Origin: Candidatus Thorarchaeota archaeon
GTDB taxonomy: Archaea; Asgardarchaeota; Thorarchaeia; Thorarchaeales; Thorarchaeaceae
Direction of reading: 5' to 3'
Assembly (NCBI GenBank): GCA_016839345.1
Contig: JAEOUL010000225.1
Coordinates: 1 to 14,385, forward strand
DNA length: 14,385 bases
The notes beneath the pieces were generated by a model. That model searched no databases, had not been told where the DNA came from, and saw only the letters and a list, made by a program, of their open reading frames with translations. Every line of letters begins with the position of its first letter. Positions within the stretch are counted from its first letter, which is position 1. The position numbers and the translations under genes are program-made. Shown here piece after piece: positions 6,055-12,343 of the stretch.

Positions 6055-7866
6055 TTAGATTTTGTCATCCATGTCGAGCCACTCTCGAAGACCAATCGCA
6101 ACCTTTTTTGACATACCATCAACTGCTGCTAGTTCATCAACTGATGCGTTCTTCACATTTTCAAAACTCCCGAAAGTCTGAAGCAAACTGAATCTTCTCT
6201 TGGGACCTATTCCGGGAGCATCCTCAAGAATTGAACCGGTGAATTTTTTCTCTCTCAATTTATGATGATATTTCTGTGCGAATCTATGAGCCTCATCACG
6301 AATTCTTTGAATCAGGTGTAGACCCTCTGAACCGAGGTCAAGCTCGATTCCATCTGAATGGTCTCTCATGAATAGGATTTCTTCTCTTTTTGCTACTGCA
6401 GCAACTGGAACATACTCGAGTCCGAGTTCACTCAGAGCACTAAGAGCGACGTTCAGTTGACCCTTTCCTCCGTCTACAAGTATCAAATCTGGAAGAATAT
6501 CTTTACGCTCAAGAACTCCCCGATATCTTCGGTAGATTACTTCTCTCATCATTGCATAATCATCAGGGGTTTCCTTGATACGGATCTTGAACATTCGATA
6601 TCTCTTGTTGTAGGGTTCACCATTCTTGAAGACAACGCAGGATCCAGTAGGATCAGTACCTTGGATATTGGCAATGTCAAACCCCTCTATCCGCATGGGT
6701 GCTACTGACAAACCAAGGGCTTCCTTCAATTCCTTGACGCCATCATGCACTATCTCCTCTTCACTCTCTCCGAGAATCAGCATTTTTCGAAGAGCCCTAT
6801 AGGCATTCTTGTTTGCCATCTCTACTAACTCACTAGTGCGATCGTCGTCTGGAAGCATTATCTGAACTGGGTGTCCGTTAGCATCACTGAGCCAAGTGCT
6901 GAGTTTCTCCATTTGATCGATCTTTGCAGGGAGAATTATCTGATCGGGTAAGCGTGGGATGGTGAAATAGAATTGTTCGATAAAAGCTTGAAGCACTTCA
7001 GTATCAGGTGTGTCAAGGTCAATCTCAAAGTAGAAATTATCTACACCAATCATCCTACCATTGCGAACTATCAACATGTCAATAAGAGCAGCATATTCAG
7101 TTCGTGAGATTCCAAGGATGTCGCTATTAGCTCCTTCGAAACGGACAACCTTCTGGCGACTCATCAGAATTTCTAGGTCAGAGAGACGGTCTCTGAGCTC
7201 TGCAGCTTTTTCGAAATGCATTTCGGATGATGCAACTTCCATCTGATCCTTGAGAGACCTTCGAAGATCATCAGGCCGTCCCTCAAGATAGTAGCTCATT
7301 ATTTCTACCAGAGACCTGTATTCATCAAGAGGTATATGATTCTCACATGGACCGGAACATCTGTCCAAGTGATAATCCATGCATGCCCGTTTTACTTTCT
7401 CAGGATCCTTGCACATTGCGATTGGAATAGATTTTCTTATAGTATCCAAGAACCTCTCTAGTCTCTTTGTACTTCCATATGGACCATAATAGGTTGCACC
7501 ATCTTTCTGAGCTTCACGAGTAATCTCAAATGTAGGAATTGGTAGTGAGAGATCCACTCTGACCCACGCATGCCGTCTATCGTCTTTCAGAGCAATGTTA
7601 TACTTTGGCTGATGTTTCTTGATCAGAGTCTGTTCCAGAACCAATGCCTCACGTTCTGTGTTTGTTAGGATGGTTTCGAGATCCCTTGCTATGAACATCA
7701 TTTCCCCAATTCTACGATAGAGTCCTTTCTTCCTCAAATATGAGACAACTCTCTTTCGAAGAGATTTGGCCTTGCCAATATAGAGAATCTTACCCTTCTC
7801 ATCTTTCCAGAGATAGACTCCTGGATTGTCAGGCAAATCCTCTACGAGAGTTTTAAGATCGGACAT
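6055..7866 (-). CDS. uvrC: UvrC, excinuclease ABC subunit C
   Basis: Full length at 603 aa. UvrC makes the two incisions on either side of a DNA lesion after UvrA and UvrB have marked it. The N-terminal GIY-YIG nuclease (3' cut) is present with GVY at 16-18, YIG at 29-31, R39, and the EALVLE..LIKK..PKYN segment at 73-91. Cysteines C152, C162, C170 and C174 match the four-cysteine region reported to hold a [4Fe-4S] cluster in E. coli UvrC. A UVR helix pair for UvrB contact lies near 211-236. The RNase H-like nuclease (5' cut) has D397 in FDIANIQG, D465 in LVDGGKGQ and H527 in DEAHRFA, and the C-terminal helix-hairpin-helix pair spans about 543-595. The ATG at 7866 is clear, with only a weak GGAT upstream. 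A TPR/Cys protein gene lies 86 bp upstream on the same strand; uvrA genes lie further right; uvrB is absent here. Confidence 0.97.
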   Translation of the reverse strand: MSDLKTLVEDLPDNPGVYLWKDEKGKILYIGKAKSLRKRVVSYLRKKGLYRRIGEMMFIARDLETILTNTEREALVLEQTLIKKHQPKYNIALKDDRRHAWVRVDLSLPIPTFEITREAQKDGATYYGPYGSTKRLERFLDTIRKSIPIAMCKDPEKVKRACMDYHLDRCSGPCENHIPLDEYRSLVEIMSYYLEGRPDDLRRSLKDQMEVASSEMHFEKAAELRDRLSDLEILMSRQKVVRFEGANSDILGISRTEYAALIDMLIVRNGRMIGVDNFYFEIDLDTPDTEVLQAFIEQFYFTIPRLPDQIILPAKIDQMEKLSTWLSDANGHPVQIMLPDDDRTSELVEMANKNAYRALRKMLILGESEEEIVHDGVKELKEALGLSVAPMRIEGFDIANIQGTDPTGSCVVFKNGEPYNKRYRMFKIRIKETPDDYAMMREVIYRRYRGVLERKDILPDLILVDGGKGQLNVALSALSELGLEYVPVAAVAKREEILFMRDHSDGIELDLGSEGLHLIQRIRDEAHRFAQKYHHKLREKKFTGSILEDAPGIGPKRRFSLLQTFGSFENVKNASVDELAAVDGMSKKVAIGLREWLDMDDKI

Positions 7867-7952
7867 TGAGTTTCATCCATTAGTCTGTATGTAACTGTCC
7901 TGATAAGACAACCATAAATCAGTGATTCGGAAGGTACTACCAAGCTATCTAA

Positions 7953-8495
7953 TCACGTTCTATGTTTCGATAATGGACCTGAATTCGAGATTGCTGAACG
8001 CCATCTGACTATGGCATCACATTCTGCCCCTCTGGAGCAACCATAGTAGGTATATTCAGGACAGGCAACACAAGGGGAGGTTTCCTGAGGATATTTCATA
8101 TCAGCCGACCGCTCCAGTTTACGAAGTTCCTCCAGACGTTTGCGAATAGGGTCATCATTGTTTCGCATCCTCTTATCGCAGATTTGGTAGGCTTCATCAA
8201 GTTGGCCTAAATCAACAAGTGTCAAAGCGAGTTCCTCCCAAAATGGAATAGGTCCTGGATTCAGAGATACTGCTTTTCGAAGGGCTTCTTCAGCTTCCTT
8301 AAGCCTTCCTACAGAACGTAGGTACTTACCAAGCGCAAACCATGCAAGCACATCTCGAGGAAAAGTAGCAAGACGCGTTCTCAGGTCAGACTCATAGATA
8401 GTACTAGAAGTCTTTGAGGTCATTGCCGATGTTGGCGTTGAGTCAGTTGACTCGTCATTGTGGATCATATGCCTGCGTGTCCTCCCGGCGGACAT
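7953..8495 (-). CDS. TPR protein with C-terminal four-cysteine module, next to uvrC
   Basis: A 180-aa protein (start uncertain). Residues about 45-112 form two TPR units (DVLAWFALGKYLRSVGRLKE and FWEELALTLVDLGQLDEAYQ are typical). A charged helix follows (118-131), then a short module with C142-x2-C145-x7-C153-x5-C159, then an AIVRWRSAIS helix. The four cysteines in 18 residues suggest a bound Zn or Fe-S centre; I know no named family for the module. The N-terminal 35 residues are Ser/Thr-rich and low in structure. ATG at 8495 is the longest start; ATG at 8468 (residue 10) has GGGAGG 12 nt upstream and is a real alternative. It precedes uvrC on the same strand by 86 bp and may be cotranscribed with it. 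A role in repair is guilt by association only. Confidence 0.75.
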   Translation of the reverse strand: MSAGRTRRHMIHNDESTDSTPTSAMTSKTSSTIYESDLRTRLATFPRDVLAWFALGKYLRSVGRLKEAEEALRKAVSLNPGPIPFWEELALTLVDLGQLDEAYQICDKRMRNNDDPIRKRLEELRKLERSADMKYPQETSPCVACPEYTYYGCSRGAECDAIVRWRSAISNSGPLSKHRT

Positions 8496-8546
8496 TGCGA
8501 ACAGTCATCCAGTCTTGGACAACCATTACAAAACTTGATTGAGTCG

Positions 8547-8554
8547 TTAATATA
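8547..8554 (-). promoter_or_regulatory. Possible TATA box for the TPR/Cys gene and uvrC
   Basis: TATATTAA on the minus strand about 52-59 bases before the ATG at 8495. A start about 25 bases downstream gives a leader near 30 nt. It is the best AT box upstream of this gene. Confidence 0.4.
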
Positions 8555-8709
8555 CCATATGTGTATGACATCCGCATGAATGAAATGGTTGGAGGATGCG
8601 TTTTTTTCGGTTTCCTGAACGTTTTAACAAGGAGAAAATTTTGGTATTTTCCATTATAAGCAAATTTTAACGATAAATCGAGAGTAGAAGGCGCGGTTCC
8701 AATAAGTTG

Positions 8710-8727
8710 ACTCATTTTGGAATGAGT
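8710..8727. repeat. Short palindrome ACTCATT-TTGG-AATGAGT in promoter region
   Basis: Perfect 7-bp arms (8710-8716 and 8721-8727) around a 4-base spacer, about 90 bp upstream of the methyltransferase ATG and about 220 bp upstream of the TPR/Cys gene. The size fits a dimeric regulator's operator or a small hairpin; which of these it is cannot be told from one copy. Confidence 0.35.
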
Positions 8728-8814
8728 TGTCTATGATCTATTTAGAGTGAGTTTCATTATTGGAAAAACGGACAATGCCTAACTATCTTAAGGGAATAAC
8801 TAGAGTGTATTTAC

Positions 8815-9459
8815 ATGAGCGATGTGCCTTTTGAATGTCAGAAAGCTTGGGATTATATTGATGAAATATACAGGGATATTGACAAACCTAGGTTGAAGGA
8901 ATACATCAAAGCCTCTGGCCTTGAGAGTTTCGAACCGCCGATTGAAGATGAAATGGCTAGACTCTTCAATCTCCTTCTTAATCTCAGTAGACCCAAAAGA
9001 ATTCTGGAAATAGGAATGAGTGTCGGTTTTTCGACTACAACACTAGCACGTGCTGCAAAAAGATTTGGTGGTACTGTTACCACTATTGAAATCGACGAGT
9101 CGATAGTTGAGAATACTCGGGAATCTTTCGTGAGAGAAGGAGTGTCTGATAATATCGAGATTATTGTGGGTGATGCAAGAGAAGTCATTTCTAAGATGGA
9201 ATCAGAAAAATACGATGTCGTCTTCCAAGACTCTTCCAAACGACTCTACCCAGTTATGCTTGAAGATTGTATGAGGGTTTTGAAAAGAGGAGGTCTCTTC
9301 CTGATTGATGACACACTATTTCCTGTAATCAGACCTCCAGATTCGTGGAGTGAGTCTGACAGAGCAATTGACAAGTTTAACAGAGAACTCTTGAAACAAG
9401 ATGCCATCAGCACAATTTTGCCAATTGGGGAAGGTTGCACTATTGCTGTAAAGTTATGA
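8815..9459 (+). CDS. SAM-dependent O-methyltransferase family protein
   Basis: A 214-aa class I methyltransferase resembling the catechol/caffeoyl-CoA O-methyltransferase group. After an N-terminal helical cap (1-55) come motif I, ILEIGMSVGFSTTTLA (63-78); the acidic end of strand 2, TIEID (90-94), expected to hold the ribose; GDAREVI (119-125); then VVFQDSSKRLYPVMLEDCMRVLKRGGLFLIDD (135-166), which covers motif IV to V. In the family the motif IV region normally reads 'DadK..Y' with a metal-binding Asp; here it is QDSSKRLYP, with D139 kept. D165/D166 could be further metal ligands. The substrate is unknown. No clear Shine-Dalgarno site precedes the ATG; a leaderless transcript is possible. 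It is convergent with uvrA, with only 19 bp between the stops, so a shared function is not implied. Confidence 0.88.
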   Translation: MSDVPFECQKAWDYIDEIYRDIDKPRLKEYIKASGLESFEPPIEDEMARLFNLLLNLSRPKRILEIGMSVGFSTTTLARAAKRFGGTVTTIEIDESIVENTRESFVREGVSDNIEIIVGDAREVISKMESEKYDVVFQDSSKRLYPVMLEDCMRVLKRGGLFLIDDTLFPVIRPPDSWSESDRAIDKFNRELLKQDAISTILPIGEGCTIAVKL

Positions 9460-9478
9460 ACTCATCAGAGATAGTTTC

Positions 9479-12343
9479 CTAGTTGAGTGGCCCATAACGT
9501 ACATTCGGACCATAGAGTGCTGCACGAAGATGGTTGCCTGTATAGGAATTCCAGACCTCACTGAGATCCTCTGGTGTTCCCTGTGCAATAACCTCACCAC
9601 CAGCATCACCACCCTCTGGACCAAGATCAATTACCCAATCAGCTGTCTTGATGACTTCCAGATTATGCTCCACAATTATCGCTGTGTTTCCTGCATCAAC
9701 TAAACGATTGATTACTCTGAGCAGAACATGTACATCAGAGGCTGAGAGCCCAGTTGTTGGCTCATCCAAGAGGTAAAGCGTCTGTCCAGTGGCCTTGCGT
9801 GAGAGTTCCGATGCAAGCTTCATGCGTTGAGCTTCTCCACCGCTAAGTTGGGTCGCGGGCTGTCCAAGCTGAAGATAACCCAATCCCACATCGACCAAAG
9901 TTCCGAGCTTGTCTGCAATCTTTGGAATGTCAGCAAAGAACTCTAGAGCCTCATCGATAGTGAGCGACAAGATTTCAGTGATGTTCTTTCCCTTATAGGT
10001 CACTTCAAGAGTTTCTCGGTCGAATCTGTTGCCCTTACACACGTCACAAGTCATAAAGACATCACTCATGAAATGCATCTGCACCTGCAAGAGACCACTA
10101 CCCTTACACTTCTCACATCTACCATCGCGAGTGTTGAAACTGAATCTACTGGGACCAAAGCCACGGGCTTTCGCCTCAGGCATCTTCGCAAAGAGGTCTC
10201 GTATCTCACCAAAGGTCTTCGTATAAGTTGCGGGATTACTCCGGGGTGTTCGTCCTATGGGAGACTGGTCCACCAACACAAACCTGTCAATGTTCTCGAT
10301 ACCTGTTATCGAGTCGTGAGGTCCAGGACGTACACTGGCATTATTCATCTGTCGTGCGAGTGCCTTGTATAATGTGTCGTAGGTCAGCGAACTCTTTCCT
10401 GCTCCTGAAACTCCAGACACACAAATTATCTTGTTAAGCGGAAACTCAACAGTTATTCCCTTCAGGTTATTCGCTCGTGCGTTGTTGACCACTACCTGCT
10501 TCCCGTTTCCTTTCCTTCTCTTCTCAGGTACTGGAATCTGTTTTTCACCAGCCAAATATTGGGCAGTCAGTGACTTCGGATCAGAAAGAACATCAGATGG
10601 AAGTCCATAGGCAACGACTTCACCACCGTGAGTGCCCGCCAGAGGACCGAGATCAATAATGTGGTCTGCTGCAGTTATCGTATCGCGGTCATGCTCAATG
10701 ACTACTACCGTGTTACCGAGAGACCTCAGATGATAGAAAGTGTCTATCAGTCGGTTGATGTCTCGTGGGTGGAGACCAATGCTGGGTTCATCAAGACAAT
10801 AAAGAACTCCGGTAAGGGCGGAACCAATCTGTGTTGCCAAACGTATTCTTTGGCTTTCACCTCCCGACAAAGTCATGCTGGCTCTGTCGAGATTCAGATA
10901 CTCAAGACCAACTGAAATGAGGAACTTGAGCCGGGTTCGTATCTCCTTCAGAACGAGTTCTGCAATCTTCTGTTCCCTCTCTGTCAGCTCAATATTCTCA
11001 AAGAAACTCGATGCTTCTTCGATAGTCATTGATGTTAACTCATCGATAGATTTGCCGCTGACAGTCACAGCCAGACTCTCAGGTTTGAGTTTCCTACCCC
11101 CACAAGACTCACAAGTTAACTTCCTCGAGAACTCATTCGCAATTCTACGCGCCCACCATTGATAATACTGCTTGTCACTACTCTTACTTGATTCAAAGAG
11201 CCTTTCTAACCAGGGAACAAGACCAATCCATTTTCGTTCCACTTCCCAATATGACTCTTCACCTTCCATTCTGTACGAGAGCATTAGATTAGGTTTCCCC
11301 CACATAAAGACGTCAACCTGAGCTTTTGTGAAGTCCTTGTAGCGTGTATCAAGTGTGAAATTCTTCAATTCACCGAGTGTTTGGAGTCGTTTCAGAAACC
11401 ATTGTCGTTCACTTCCATTAACTCGACGACTGATATCACGTACAGTCATGTTCTTGTTTGGAATAATGAGTTCAGGATCAATAGACATTATGACACCGAG
11501 ACCGTTGCACGTTGGACATGCACCATCAGGACGATTGTAGGAAAACGCCTTTGGCCCAAGCTTCTCGTATTGTATTCCACACTTCGGACACATTAGCTGT
11601 TCTGCAAATACAAGATCGGGTTCATCTTCTCGGGCTATAATGGCTGCACCCTCTCCGGTTTCAAGAGCGGTTTCAAGTGAGCCTATCAGACGTTCTCGAT
11701 TCTTCTGACTTAACTCAAGTCGATCCACGACAACCTCGACATCGTGTTTCTTCCGAGCATCTAGCTGAACATCTTCGATATCATGAATGTCACCGTCAGC
11801 TCGGACTCTAACAAATCCACTCTTGAATAGACGGTCCAACTCCTCTTGATGGTTACCAGTTTCTCCTCTCACAACTGGAGCCAAGATGTGAATCCTCTGG
11901 CCACCGTTCTCATCTAGTAGTAATCGTGCAGCAGACTCTGCGGTCAGTTGCTCCATGGGCTTGCCGCACTCCACACAGTGAGGAATCCCTATGTTCGAAT
12001 AAAGTAGTCTCAGATAATCGTGGATTTCGGTACTAGTTCCTACTGTGCTTCTAGGATTCTTAGTTCGACCTTTCTGTTCAATTGATATTGCTGGTGGCAA
12101 ACCTGTGATTTTATCCACTTTAGGCTTGTCGAGTCTGCCCAGGAATCGTCTAGCATAGGAGGATAGTGATTCAACATATCGTCGTTGTCCTTCTGCAAAG
12201 ATTGTATCAAACACAAGCGTGCTCTTTCCGGATCCGCTCGGACCAGTGACAACAACAAGACGATCTCGAGGGATGTCTACATCGATCTTCTTGAGGTTAT
12301 GCTCTTCAGCCTTACGCACCTGTATATAGCCTGTCATCTTCAT
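9479..12343 (-). CDS. uvrA: UvrA, excinuclease ABC subunit A (downstream copy, complete)
   Basis: A complete 954-aa UvrA, the damage-sensing ABC ATPase dimer that loads UvrB. First ATPase: Walker A GPSGSGKS (34-41), signature LSGGE (492-496), Walker B LDEP (517-520), His551. The UvrB-binding region lies near 120-250 and the insertion domain near 290-410. Zinc-type pairs are C252/C255 with C276/C279, C411/C414, and C743/C746 with C766/C769 (the DNA-binding Zn finger). Second ATPase: Walker A GVSGAGKS (644-651), QSPIGRTPRSNPATY (693-707), signature LSGGE (833-837), LDEP (859-862), His893. After the second Walker B it reads DEPTTGLSASD where most UvrA have GLHxxD. The ATG at 12343 overlaps the upstream uvrA stop as ATGA. 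GGAGG lies only 3 nt before that ATG but 9 nt before the ATG at 12337, so residue 3 may be the true start. Confidence 0.96.
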   Translation of the reverse strand: MKMTGYIQVRKAEEHNLKKIDVDIPRDRLVVVTGPSGSGKSTLVFDTIFAEGQRRYVESLSSYARRFLGRLDKPKVDKITGLPPAISIEQKGRTKNPRSTVGTSTEIHDYLRLLYSNIGIPHCVECGKPMEQLTAESAARLLLDENGGQRIHILAPVVRGETGNHQEELDRLFKSGFVRVRADGDIHDIEDVQLDARKKHDVEVVVDRLELSQKNRERLIGSLETALETGEGAAIIAREDEPDLVFAEQLMCPKCGIQYEKLGPKAFSYNRPDGACPTCNGLGVIMSIDPELIIPNKNMTVRDISRRVNGSERQWFLKRLQTLGELKNFTLDTRYKDFTKAQVDVFMWGKPNLMLSYRMEGEESYWEVERKWIGLVPWLERLFESSKSSDKQYYQWWARRIANEFSRKLTCESCGGRKLKPESLAVTVSGKSIDELTSMTIEEASSFFENIELTEREQKIAELVLKEIRTRLKFLISVGLEYLNLDRASMTLSGGESQRIRLATQIGSALTGVLYCLDEPSIGLHPRDINRLIDTFYHLRSLGNTVVVIEHDRDTITAADHIIDLGPLAGTHGGEVVAYGLPSDVLSDPKSLTAQYLAGEKQIPVPEKRRKGNGKQVVVNNARANNLKGITVEFPLNKIICVSGVSGAGKSSLTYDTLYKALARQMNNASVRPGPHDSITGIENIDRFVLVDQSPIGRTPRSNPATYTKTFGEIRDLFAKMPEAKARGFGPSRFSFNTRDGRCEKCKGSGLLQVQMHFMSDVFMTCDVCKGNRFDRETLEVTYKGKNITEILSLTIDEALEFFADIPKIADKLGTLVDVGLGYLQLGQPATQLSGGEAQRMKLASELSRKATGQTLYLLDEPTTGLSASDVHVLLRVINRLVDAGNTAIIVEHNLEVIKTADWVIDLGPEGGDAGGEVIAQGTPEDLSEVWNSYTGNHLRAALYGPNVRYGPLN

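Larger units (their letters stand above)
8496..8814. other. 319-bp intergenic region between divergent genes
   Basis: This gap separates the start of the TPR/Cys gene (-) from that of the methyltransferase (+). It is AT-rich and holds a TATA-like box for the leftward gene (8547-8554), a T-run in GTTTTTTTC near 8600, a 7-bp palindrome (8710-8727), and a weak TATA-like TATCTTAA (8784-8791) about 27 bases before the methyltransferase ATG. Open frames that cross it show no recognisable protein features and I do not call them genes. Confidence 0.5.

Noticed and set aside
8576..8659. 27-codon frame on the plus strand (hydrophobic, ends RRKFWYFPL)
   Set aside because: No Shine-Dalgarno site or promoter at a suitable distance; the hydrophobic run comes from a T-rich stretch. 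Likely chance.
8455..8715. 86-aa open frame on the minus strand upstream of the TPR/Cys gene
   Set aside because: It overlaps the start of the TPR/Cys gene out of frame, has no recognisable domain or ribosome site, and its composition looks like translated promoter DNA.
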